DNA of 64,000 bases, from positions 3,472,001-3,536,000 of the forward strand of contig NZ_CP022685.1 in the NCBI RefSeq assembly GCF_002556545.1, written 5' to 3'. Shown one piece after another: positions 15,926-23,064 of the stretch; position 1 is the first letter of the stretch, and each line of letters begins with the position of its first letter. A program made the position numbers and the translations under genes. Source of the stretch: Streptomyces formicae. Lineage in GTDB: Bacteria > Actinomycetota > Actinomycetes > Streptomycetales > Streptomycetaceae. The notes beneath the pieces were generated by a model. The model saw nothing but the letters and a program-made list of their open reading frames with translations. It did not search any database and had not been told where the DNA came from.

Positions 15926-17018
15926 GCTGCGCGGCCCCGACGTTCCACCGCGTCCCCTCGACGCCCGGGCGCTTGCCGCGCTCGCGGCCAATCCCGGGTG
16001 CGGGCGGCGCGCTCTCCTGGACGGCGCGGGCGTGGACAAGGCCGCGCTCGCCGAGTCGCTCGGTTCGCCCTCCGGCTTCGGCCAGTCCCAGTTCGCCTTC
16101 ATGCGCGGCAATGCCTTCGAGGCGCGGGTCAAGGCCGACGGCGGCGCGGAGCTGCTGCGCCTCACGCACGGGCGCCTGGGCGGCGGGCCCGAGCCGGTGC
16201 CGGGCGAGTCCGCCGTGCCCGACCTCTCGGCGGCGGGCCCCGAGGGCCGCGCGGCCCGCACCGCGCTCGCGCTGCGCGAGGCCACGGAGTCCGGTGGCTG
16301 GACGCTCCTGGACCACCCGATGCTGGCCCTGGACGTCGCGGGGACGCCCGCCTTCCTCGAACCGGACGCCGTCGTCGTCCACCCCGACGGCGGCTGGACG
16401 GTCGTCGAGATCAAGTCCTTCCCGATGATCGACGGTTCGGCGGACGCCGCGAAGGTGGGCGCGGCCGCGCGGCAGGCGGCGGTATACGCGCTGGCCCTGG
16501 AGCGGGTCGCCGAGCGCATGGAGCACCCGCCCCGGGTGCGCCACCACGTCCTGCTCGTCTGCCCCAAGGACTTCTCCAACTTCGCCACGGCGTCAGCCGT
16601 CGACGTCCGCAAACAGCTCTCGGTGACGCGCCGCCAGCTGGAGCGCCTCACCCGCGTCGAGGACATCGCGGCGGGCCTCCCCGAGGGCACGACGTTCGAC
16701 GTGCGCCGCCCCGCCACGGAGCTGACGGCGGCGGTCGAGTCGGTCCCCGCGACGTACGCCCCCGAGTGCCTGGCCGCCTGCGAGCTGGCCTTCCACTGCC
16801 GGGACCGGGCCAGGTCGGAGGGCGAGGTGACCTCGCTCGGCCGCTCGATCCGCGGCGAGCTCGGCGGCCTGACCACGATCGGCGAGGTCCTCTCGGCGGC
16901 CCTCGGCACGAGCGGCGACCCGGACGACCCGGCGGTGGCGACCCTGCGCAGGGCGGCGGGCCTGCGAGCCGAGGCGCTCGCCGGCGCGGGCGCCTCGGGT
17001 GGGGGGTCGGGGTGCTGA
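15822..17018 (+). CDS. Predicted Fe-S PD-(D/E)XK nuclease (Dna2/Cas4/AddB-like)
   Basis: 398 residues from GTG 15822. I see the full RecB/Cas4-type nuclease set: Glu100 in GNAFEARV, Asp182 in FLEPDAVVV, Glu196-Ile-Lys198 in WTVVEIKSF, and Gln218/Tyr222 in RQAAVYALAL. Cysteines flank the core: Cys60 in NPGCGRRALL and Cys316, Cys320, Cys326 in PECLAACELAFHC. One Cys before the core and a C-x3-C-x5-C after it match the layout of 4Fe-4S nucleases such as Dna2, Cas4 and AddB, which usually have C-x2-C-x5-C. The start overlaps the PAP2 gene by 104 bases; GTG 15852 would reduce this to 74. The next gene starts 76 bases on. DNA end resection or defence is an inference. Confidence 0.75.
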   Translation: MSEFPDSASRVPTPAPSRVPAPQRRGTALRQQLAELRGPDVPPRPLDARALAALAANPGCGRRALLDGAGVDKAALAESLGSPSGFGQSQFAFMRGNAFEARVKADGGAELLRLTHGRLGGGPEPVPGESAVPDLSAAGPEGRAARTALALREATESGGWTLLDHPMLALDVAGTPAFLEPDAVVVHPDGGWTVVEIKSFPMIDGSADAAKVGAAARQAAVYALALERVAERMEHPPRVRHHVLLVCPKDFSNFATASAVDVRKQLSVTRRQLERLTRVEDIAAGLPEGTTFDVRRPATELTAAVESVPATYAPECLAACELAFHCRDRARSEGEVTSLGRSIRGELGGLTTIGEVLSAALGTSGDPDDPAVATLRRAAGLRAEALAGAGASGGGSGC

Positions 17019-17094
17019 GGCAGAGTGGTGTGCGGGTTCCGGCGAGTGGTGCGGGGCGCCGCGGGCGTGGTCTGCGGGTCGTGGAGGGGGTCGT

Positions 17095-18681
17095 GTGTCG
17101 CTGATCGACAGTCTTGCCCGGATGGAGGCCGTGGAGACCGGTCGTGCGCAGCCTCGTGCGACGGTGCGCCACCGGCACCTCTCCCAGCGGCCGCTGGTTC
17201 TGGTCCCGCTCACCACCGCGGGCGAGGCGGGCGCCCCGCTCGGCGCCCTCGTCGGGACGGAGCGCACCTCGCCGCGGCTCCTCGTCGTCCCCCAGCCCCG
17301 CGACCGCGACCTGCGCTTCGCCTTCCTCGCGGAGCTCGCCGAGATCGTCCTGCCGTACGTCGACGGGTTCGCGGCCGACGTCGAGGCGGCCGAGCGGAAC
17401 GAGACCGACCCCGAGACCGGCAAGCGCGTCAAGGTCGAGGTCGAACTGTGCGCGGACGCACCGCAGTTGATCGTGCCGAGCCGTGCGGGCATCGAGTTCG
17501 TACGGTTGCTCGGCCGTTCCATGCGCTTTCGCAGGACCGCCGAGCAGGACCCCGAGACGCCCTATCCCGCCCCGCCCCGCGTCCCGCTGCTCGGCCGCTG
17601 GCTCACGCACTTCGGTGAGCGCGCGAGGGTGCCGGGATCGGTCCTGCTCACGGCCATGACCGAGCTGCTCTCGCGGCACTGGGCCACCGGCCAGTCCAGC
17701 CTGGAGGACCAGCACCTGGGCGCCCTGCTCGCCTGGATCGAGGCTCCCGAAGGCACCTCGGGCGCCGAGGCAGCGCGCCACGCCGAGCTGACCCGCGACG
17801 CGGAAGGGCAGCTGCTCTGCCCGCCCGCGGGCCCGGCCACCGACCCGGCCTTCGACAACGACCTGCTCGCCCCCGCCATGGAGCGCTACGACCGCGCCCG
17901 CACCGCGCTCGCCGCCGCCGAGGACGGCGTCGAGGCGGACGTCGGGCTGGCCGCGCTGACCGCCGCGGAGCGCGAGATCCACGCCCTGGTCGCGAGCAGG
18001 ACCCGCCCCACCTGGGACGCCGTGTGGCGCGGCCTCGACGCCCTGTGCACGCTCCCGGTGGCCGCGCACGCCGCCGACCGGTGGACCCGCGACCGCTGGT
18101 CGTTCACCGGCCACCGGGACCGCGTCACGGCGGGCGAGCCCCCGCAGCCCCGCGTCGACGACGCGATCACCGCGGCGAACAAACTGGCCACGCGCGAGCG
18201 CGAACAGGCCCGCCTCGACGCCCAGGAGGCCCTCGACGACCCGCTGGTCATGGCGGGCCGACGGCTCGCGGGCGAGGCGTTCGCCGGGGAGGTGACCGAG
18301 GTCGTCATGGCGTACAGCGAAGCCAAGAACCCGCGCCCGCGCCCCCTGGTCACCGTCCGTACGGACGACCAGCCCCACCTCGGCGAGCGCACGAAGGTGT
18401 ACCGCTCCCTCGGGGGCAAGCCGCAGACCGCCGAGTTCGTGGGCCACGAGGACGGCGGCTCGGTCGTCCTGCGCCTCACCGACAAGATGGGCCGCGGCAA
18501 GGAACCCGACGAGGGCTCCGTGCCGGTCAAGGGCGACCGGATCTGCTGGACGCTCTTCGAGCACGAGCAGCGCGGCGGCCCCAAGCTGCCGGACCCGGAA
18601 GCCACCCCGTGGACCCACGGCGGCCCGCCGTCGGACGCCGCGGAGAGCCCCGACCCCGTGACCGCGGAGGACACCCTGTGA
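17095..18681 (+). CDS. Unknown 528-residue protein between nuclease and helicase
   Basis: I do not recognise a family. The start is GTG 17095 with GGAGGGGG five bases upstream; the frame is open for 96 more bases but reads low complexity. The N-terminal two thirds are mostly helical by pattern and carry no catalytic motif that I can name. Residues about 417-488 alternate hydrophobic and charged residues with turns (PLVTVRTDDQPHLGERTKVY, QTAEFVGHEDGGSVVLRLTD, VPVKGDRICWTLFEHE), which looks like a small beta-barrel. Dna2 and Upf1 helicases have a barrel just before the helicase core, and this gene precedes the helicase, overlapping it by one base (TGATG). It may therefore be the accessory domain of a split enzyme. 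That is inference. Confidence 0.65.
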   Translation: MSLIDSLARMEAVETGRAQPRATVRHRHLSQRPLVLVPLTTAGEAGAPLGALVGTERTSPRLLVVPQPRDRDLRFAFLAELAEIVLPYVDGFAADVEAAERNETDPETGKRVKVEVELCADAPQLIVPSRAGIEFVRLLGRSMRFRRTAEQDPETPYPAPPRVPLLGRWLTHFGERARVPGSVLLTAMTELLSRHWATGQSSLEDQHLGALLAWIEAPEGTSGAEAARHAELTRDAEGQLLCPPAGPATDPAFDNDLLAPAMERYDRARTALAAAEDGVEADVGLAALTAAEREIHALVASRTRPTWDAVWRGLDALCTLPVAAHAADRWTRDRWSFTGHRDRVTAGEPPQPRVDDAITAANKLATREREQARLDAQEALDDPLVMAGRRLAGEAFAGEVTEVVMAYSEAKNPRPRPLVTVRTDDQPHLGERTKVYRSLGGKPQTAEFVGHEDGGSVVLRLTDKMGRGKEPDEGSVPVKGDRICWTLFEHEQRGGPKLPDPEATPWTHGGPPSDAAESPDPVTAEDTL

Positions 18682-20045
18682 TGCAGCTCGCCCCGCCCGC
18701 GGGCGGCACCTTCGACCCCGGCGCCGAGGCGGCGCGCGCCACCGACGCGATCCTCCACGACACGCTGCACGGCACGCACCGCGGCGTCGTGGTCGACTCG
18801 CCGCCCGGCGCGGGCAAGTCGACGCTGGTGGTCCGCGCGGCCCGCGAACTGGCCGCGGCGGGCCGCCCGCTGATGGTGATCGCACAGACGAACGCGCAGG
18901 TGGACGACCTGGTCCTGCGGCTCGCCGAGAAGGACCCCGAGCTGCCGGTCGGCCGTCTGCACAGCAGCGACCCCGATCCGTACGACAAGGCGCTCGACGA
19001 TCTCCCGAGCGTCCGCACGTCCACCAAGGCGGGCGACCTCGCGGGCCTGGACGTCGTGATCTCGACGGCCGCGAAGTGGGCGCACGTCAAGGTCGACCAG
19101 CTCGACGCGCCGTGGGGACACGCCATCGTCGACGAGGCGTACCAGATGCGGTCGGACGCGCTGCTCGCCGTGGCCGGGCTCTTCGAGCGGGCGCTGTTCG
19201 TGGGCGACCCCGGCCAGCTCGACCCGTTCTCGATCGTCGGCGCGGAGCAATGGGCCGGTCTCTCGTACGACCCCTCGGCCTCGGCCGTCAGCACGCTCCT
19301 CGCGCACAACCCCGAGCTGCCGCAGCACCGCCTCCCGGTGTCCTGGCGCCTGCCCGCCTCCGCGGCGCCGCTCGTCTCGGACGCCTTCTACCCGTACACG
19401 CCGTTCCGCAGCGGCACGGGGCACGAGGACCGCGCGCTCACCTTCGGGGTGCCGTCGGACGGTTCGGGCCCCGACGAGGTGATCGACGAGGCGGCGCGGG
19501 CGGGCTGGGGCCTGCTCGAACTGCCCGCGAGGAACACGCCGCGCACGGACCCGGAGGCCGTGCGCGCGGTGGCCCTGGTCGTCCGCCGCCTCCTGGACAG
19601 GGGCGGCGCGGCCACCTCGGAGCGCGCCCCGGACCCGACGCCGCTCACGGCCGACCGCATCGCCGTCGGCACCGCCCACCGCGACCAGGCGGCCGCGGTG
19701 CGGGCGGCCCTCGCCGACCTGGGCGTCACGGACGTCACGGTGGACACGGCGAACCGCCTCCAGGGCCGCGAGTACGACGTGACGGTCGTGCTGCACCCGC
19801 TCTCGGGCCGCCCGGACGCCACGGCCTTCCACCTGGAGACGGGCCGCCTGTGCGTCCTGACCTCGCGCCACCGCCACGCCTGCGTCGTGGTCTGCCGCGC
19901 GGGCGTCTCCGACCTGCTCGACGACCACCCCTCCACGGAGCCGGTCCAGCTGGGCGTCACGGTCAAGTTCCCCGACGGCTGGGAGGCGAACCACGCGGTT
20001 CTAGCGCGGCTGTCAGAGCATCGGGTGAGTTGGCGCCCCCGTTAG
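18681..20045 (+). CDS. SF1 (Upf1/Dna2-like) helicase, compact
   Basis: 454 residues with all superfamily 1 motifs: Walker A DSPPGAGKST (39-48), Ia IAQTNAQVDD (68-77), motif II VDEA (150-153), motif III GDPGQLDPF (175-183), motif IV-like VSWRLP (220-225), motif V VDTANRLQGREYDVTVV (354-370) and motif VI LCVLTSRHRHACVVV (390-404). Motifs V and VI are of the Upf1/Dna2 (SF1B) kind. At 454 residues it is small: it lacks an N-terminal nuclease or barrel, which the two preceding genes seem to provide. The ATG overlaps the previous stop by one base. The stop codon lies at the edge of a 115-bp nested palindrome, probably the terminator of the operon. Confidence 0.85.
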   Translation: MQLAPPAGGTFDPGAEAARATDAILHDTLHGTHRGVVVDSPPGAGKSTLVVRAARELAAAGRPLMVIAQTNAQVDDLVLRLAEKDPELPVGRLHSSDPDPYDKALDDLPSVRTSTKAGDLAGLDVVISTAAKWAHVKVDQLDAPWGHAIVDEAYQMRSDALLAVAGLFERALFVGDPGQLDPFSIVGAEQWAGLSYDPSASAVSTLLAHNPELPQHRLPVSWRLPASAAPLVSDAFYPYTPFRSGTGHEDRALTFGVPSDGSGPDEVIDEAARAGWGLLELPARNTPRTDPEAVRAVALVVRRLLDRGGAATSERAPDPTPLTADRIAVGTAHRDQAAAVRAALADLGVTDVTVDTANRLQGREYDVTVVLHPLSGRPDATAFHLETGRLCVLTSRHRHACVVVCRAGVSDLLDDHPSTEPVQLGVTVKFPDGWEANHAVLARLSEHRVSWRPR

Positions 20046-20159
20046 GGGCGCGGGGAACTGCGCGCTCAGCGCGCGAAAAGCCGCAGTCGCGTCTGCCGAG
20101 GTCTCCGCAGACGCGACTGCGGCTTGTCCGTGGTTGCGCGCGCAGTTCCCCGCGCCCCT
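20045..20159. repeat. 115-bp nested palindrome, copy 1
   Basis: The outer arms are GGGGCGCGGGGAACTGCGCG (from 20045) and its complement (ending 20159). The inner arms are AAGCCGCAGTCGCGTCTGC and its complement, with a 10-base loop. The element begins on the last base of the helicase stop codon. The same architecture and length recur at 24900 and 51912. It is likely to act as a strong transcription stop in either direction, or as a miniature mobile palindrome. Confidence 0.85.
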
Positions 20160-20250
20160 GACGGGGGCCCGCCCCCTTGCGGCGCAAGGGACAATGAGAG
20201 TCGGCCGGAACCCGGACGGACAGCCCGCACCTGCACGAGGAGGACGAACC

Positions 20251-20589
20251 ATGGCGGAGCCCGAGCGACGCATGCGACCCGCGCCGCTGCTCTTCGAACC
20301 AGCGGAGGCCGGTGCCGACCCGGAGCACTTCTTCGACCTGGAGTCGATCGAGGACCCGCGCGAGCTCCTGGACAGGGCGACGGAGCTGACGCACGCGTTC
20401 CGTGCCGCGACGGACCGGTCCGTCGAGTTCCAGGCCATCGCGGCGGCCCAGCTCGCCGACCCGCGCCGGTTCGACCGGCTGACGACCGCGCTGATCGCGG
20501 AGCGCGCGGAGTGGACCGAGGACTACGCGGAGAAGATGGTCGAGTTCGGGCGCGACCTGCTGCGCGGGGGTGTCGAGCGCCGGGACTGA
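20251..20589 (+). CDS. Hypothetical acidic protein
   Basis: 112 residues, no recognised domain, no signal or membrane segment. It is helical and acidic, with a regular Glu/Arg pattern (DPRELLDRATELTHAFRA, RFDRLTTALIAERAEW). It has a clear Shine-Dalgarno (GAGGAGGA, seven to eight bases before ATG 20251). It lies after the nested palindrome that follows the helicase and is probably transcribed on its own. The size and character suggest a small soluble regulatory or scaffold protein; no function is proposed. Confidence 0.7.
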   Translation: MAEPERRMRPAPLLFEPAEAGADPEHFFDLESIEDPRELLDRATELTHAFRAATDRSVEFQAIAAAQLADPRRFDRLTTALIAERAEWTEDYAEKMVEFGRDLLRGGVERRD

Positions 20590-20609
20590 TCGCGCCCGAA
20601 AAGATCAGT

Positions 20610-20621
20610 TGGCATATGCCA
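20610..20621. promoter_or_regulatory. Perfect palindrome TGGCATATGCCA
   Basis: A 12-bp perfect palindrome lies about 90 bases upstream of the 20713 gene. Its 10-bp core GGCATATGCC recurs at 34918-34927, just past the ehuA stop and upstream of the IclR gene. It is AT-richer than its surroundings and operator-like; the binding protein is unknown. Confidence 0.35.
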
Positions 20622-20712
20622 GCAGGGCAAGGTACTCCACCTCACCCCTCGTTGTCCCGGTTTCCAGCAACTCTCAGAAATGGAATGTTCACTACCGGTA
20701 GACCTGTCTGCC

Positions 20713-21333
20713 ATGAGCGCCCCTACCGCCCACCACTCCCCCACGACCCCTGCGACCCCCGGCCGCGATGCCTGTGACGTGACCGCCGACGGAGCCGCCT
20801 GGCTCGCCTCCGCCGAAACGTATCCGCGCAGCGCCCTCGCGCACTGGCGCAGCCGCCCCTGCGCCCCCGCGGTGCTCCCCTGCGGCTCCGCCTTCGACGT
20901 GATCAGCGCGCCCGTCGTCTTCGGGCGGCGGATGCTCGACCGCTTATGGGAGGAAGGCCCGGGATCGGGCCCCGTCGCCGCGCACCGCGGCCGCGTCCTG
21001 CTCTTCACGGCCCCCGGCACCGCCCAGCGGCTGCCCAGCCTGCTCGCCTGGGAGGAGTGGGGCCGCGCCGTCCCCTCCGTGCTCTGCCACGGCACCGGCG
21101 ACGCGGTCACCGTGCCGCCGCCCTCCGCGGGCGCCCCAGGCTCCGCCGCCCACCTGGAATCGCGCTGGCTGGTCGCCCCCGACACCCGGCATCCCTGGCT
21201 GCCCGGCCCCGAGGTGATGCTCTGGGCCTGCGTCCGCGCGGCCCGCTCCGCCGCGTCCGCCGCGGTACGCATATCGATTTTTCCTGGCGGCGATCAGGAT
21301 GCTAAGGTCTACGACGTCAGCAGGCGCCGCTAG
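20713..21333 (+). CDS. Primase-like hypothetical protein with a TTA codon, ending inside tRNA-Lys
   Basis: 206 residues, start ATG 20713. It belongs with short Streptomyces proteins annotated as bifunctional DNA primase/polymerase N-terminal-like, but no catalytic acid pair is evident. It contains CDVTADGAAWLASAE, AVLPCGSAFDVIS, GPVAAHRGRVLLFTAPGTA and a closing WEEWGRAV. It resembles the 11880-12371 protein. Codon 78 is TTA (20944-20946), the rare leucine codon read by bldA tRNA and the only in-frame TTA I noticed in the window, so translation may be developmentally limited. The TAG stop (21331-21333) lies in the D-arm end of tRNA-Lys, so CDS and tRNA overlap by ten bases. The last 20 residues look unlike the rest. 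Confidence 0.65.
   Translation: MSAPTAHHSPTTPATPGRDACDVTADGAAWLASAETYPRSALAHWRSRPCAPAVLPCGSAFDVISAPVVFGRRMLDRLWEEGPGSGPVAAHRGRVLLFTAPGTAQRLPSLLAWEEWGRAVPSVLCHGTGDAVTVPPPSAGAPGSAAHLESRWLVAPDTRHPWLPGPEVMLWACVRAARSAASAAVRISIFPGGDQDAKVYDVSRRR
21303..21308 (+). promoter_or_regulatory. -10 element of tRNA-Lys copy 1
   Basis: TAAGGT sits 15 bases before the tRNA. The other two tRNA-Lys copies have TAGTAT (35913-35918) and TAGAGT (46766-46771) at 14 and 15 bases. The shared spacing supports these as -10 boxes. No strong -35 is seen here; the second copy has TTCGAG 18 bases further upstream. This promoter lies inside the 3' end of the 20713 CDS. Confidence 0.5.
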
Positions 21334-21397
21334 CTCAGTTGGTTAGAGCAGCTGACTCTTAATCAGCGGGTCCGGGGTTCGAGTCCCTGGCGGCGCA
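21324..21397 (+). tRNA. tRNA-Lys (CTT), copy 1
   Basis: 74 nt, complete cloverleaf: acceptor GCGCCGC/GCGGCGC, D-stem GCTC/GAGC, anticodon loop CTCTTAA with anticodon CTT (Lys), T-arm CGGGG TTCGAGT CCCTG with one G-T pair, discriminator A. CCA is not encoded. Identical copies occur at 35933 and 46787. All three are followed by CAGACAGC and a hairpin. The upstream CDS ends ten bases inside this gene. Confidence 0.98.
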
Positions 21398-21407
21398 CAG
21401 ACAGCAG

Positions 21408-21437
21408 GAAGCCCCTCGCGCGAGCGGGGGGCTTTTT
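21408..21437 (+). terminator. Terminator of tRNA-Lys copy 1
   Basis: GAAGCCCC ... GGGGGGCTTTTT hairpin with CGCGCGAGC in the loop region, ending in five T. It begins about ten bases after the tRNA and also faces the 3' end of the minus-strand protease gene at 21458. Confidence 0.8.
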
Positions 21438-21457
21438 GCATGGGTGCGCGAGGGCCC

Positions 21458-22708
21458 TCAGCCCGCCGTGACCTGCACCGTCCACGCCCCCGACGCCGTC
21501 CGTCCCGCCACCTCGACGCGTACGTCCTCGTCGGGCACCGTGAAGCTCTCGCCCACCCGCACCGGGGCGTCCGCCAGCTGCGGATACACCGAGTCGCCCC
21601 AGCAGGACTCCGATTCCGGATGGGCGTCGACGACCTCGATGGGCCCGCCGCCCGACGCCGTGCCGCCCCGCACCCGGTAGACGAGCACGCCCTCGGTGCA
21701 CGTCGCGTGGTCGTTGCCCTCGGTGCCGCGCGCCTCGATGGCGATCGCCGTCTCACGCCCCGTGCGGACCACCGCGAGCTTGGTGCCGCCGAGGGCGCCC
21801 CGCCCCGGGGTCGCCGAGAGCGGTTCCAGGGTCAGCCGCTCCGTGCCTCCCGTCACGCACCGCACCTGCCTCGGCTCCAGCCAGCCGAGCTTCCACTTGT
21901 GCCAGCCGAAGAGGTCGGGGGCGAGGCCGAACTGGCTGCCCATGACGTCCCAGTCTCCGACGTAGGTGTCCCAGTCGCCCTTGCCGTCGGTGGGCCGGTG
22001 GTAGAGGTCGGGCAGGTCGAAGACGTGGCCCGTCTCGTGGGCCAGGACGTTGCGGTCCGGCGGGTGCCGCTCGAAGACCGTGACGATGCGCCGGATGTCG
22101 GTGCCGTCGGCCCGCATCGGGTGGTCGAAGTTCACGACCTTCGTGGCGTCCGAGTCGACGCCGGGCGCGTCCGGGTCGGCGACGAAGTAGACGACGTCGT
22201 ACCGCGAGAAGTCGACGTGCGGATCGGCCGCGGCCATCGCGTCGCGCAGATAGGCGCTGCGCCGCTTGGCGTTCCAGTCGCGCTGTATGGCGTACGCCGT
22301 GGAGTCCTCCGGCATCTCCACCCAGGCGCGCCGCGGGTGCGGGCGCAGGGCGAACTTGCCGTACGAGGCGCGCTCGAAGAACCGGCTCGTGGCCGGGAAG
22401 TAGTCGGCGGTGAGCTCTTCGGGGGTGGTCCGCGGCGGGGAGTCGGGGAAGGACAGGTAGACCATCACCGCGTTCAGGGTCCTCGCCGGGCGCGGGTAGG
22501 AGGCGTTCCAGGTGTCCAGGCCCTCCGAGTGATGGGCGGGGGTGCGGCGCAGGGCGCAGGGACCGCCCGCCGAATCGGCGATGGCCGGGCCCGCGACCAG
22601 CGAGGTCGCGGCCAGGGCGGTCAGCGAGGTGAACAGGGCCGCGGTGGTGCGCAGGGCGGATTTCTCCCCTCCACGGGTGAGTCCCCAAGGGGGGAGCTGA
22701 CGCGGCAC
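21458..22708 (-). CDS. Secreted M6-family metalloprotease
   Basis: 416 residues. The zinc motif HETGHVFDLPDLYH (HExxH plus downstream His) marks an M6 (immune inhibitor A-like) peptidase. A signal peptide follows a basic start: hydrophobic TTAALFTSLTALAATSLVAG, cleavage near AIADSAG. The C-terminal part is a beta-rich domain with paired cysteines (VRCVTGG, DHATCTEG, ESESCWGD). It probably digests proteins outside the cell. GTG 22708 is chosen, with GGAGG six bases upstream; the frame is open 13 codons further. The gene is divergent from the cyclic-di-GMP gene, with a 356-base region between. Confidence 0.88.
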   Translation of the reverse strand: MPRQLPPWGLTRGGEKSALRTTAALFTSLTALAATSLVAGPAIADSAGGPCALRRTPAHHSEGLDTWNASYPRPARTLNAVMVYLSFPDSPPRTTPEELTADYFPATSRFFERASYGKFALRPHPRRAWVEMPEDSTAYAIQRDWNAKRRSAYLRDAMAAADPHVDFSRYDVVYFVADPDAPGVDSDATKVVNFDHPMRADGTDIRRIVTVFERHPPDRNVLAHETGHVFDLPDLYHRPTDGKGDWDTYVGDWDVMGSQFGLAPDLFGWHKWKLGWLEPRQVRCVTGGTERLTLEPLSATPGRGALGGTKLAVVRTGRETAIAIEARGTEGNDHATCTEGVLVYRVRGGTASGGGPIEVVDAHPESESCWGDSVYPQLADAPVRVGESFTVPDEDVRVEVAGRTASGAWTVQVTAG

Positions 22709-23064
22709 GTCGACCTCCGGGTGCGGAATGCGGGACACCCCACCCACCCTGTGACGTTTTGTTGATGTCCGCCCTGTTTGTCTGGCCCTTCCGAGTGAGC
22801 GACGGGTCCGCGGTCGACACGCGGACGCTCACAGAACGTCACAAGCGATCGGCTCACAACGGAACCAGTTCACTGCCGAGCAGAAACGATCTGCCGTAGG
22901 CGACGGGCCGCACCCCGCCCCGCGGCGCGGCTGGAAAGGGCCTCTGGCCTGCCTCTATGATCGGCACACTTTCCTGCGCGGGCCCGGGTTCCAGGCCACG
23001 GCCCGCCAGCTGCCCGCCGCCCGACGAGACCTGTTCGAGAACAACTGCACTGCGGGAGCAAGCG
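22709..23064. promoter_or_regulatory. Divergent promoter region with BldD-like inverted repeat and a TATGAT -10
   Basis: 356 bases without a credible gene. An interrupted palindrome spans 22794-22833: AGTGAGCG ... CGCTCACA with inner arms GTCCGCG / CGCGGAC. The AGTGA...TCAC layout resembles BldD boxes, and cdgA is a known BldD target in S. coelicolor. TATGAT at 22956-22961 is a good -10 for the plus-strand gene. It contains the ATG at 22957, which argues against that ATG as a start and for the GTG at 23065. Confidence 0.5.

Noticed and set aside
21343..21756. Short protein ending GTRTPDPLIKSQLL, also at 35952 and 46806
   Set aside because: It is the antisense translation of tRNA-Lys, a known source of spurious database proteins, and recurs at all three tRNA copies.
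22957..23064. ATG at 22957 as start of the GGDEF-EAL gene
   Set aside because: The ATG lies inside a TATGAT -10 box and the 36 added residues have no coding character; GTG 23065 has an RBS.
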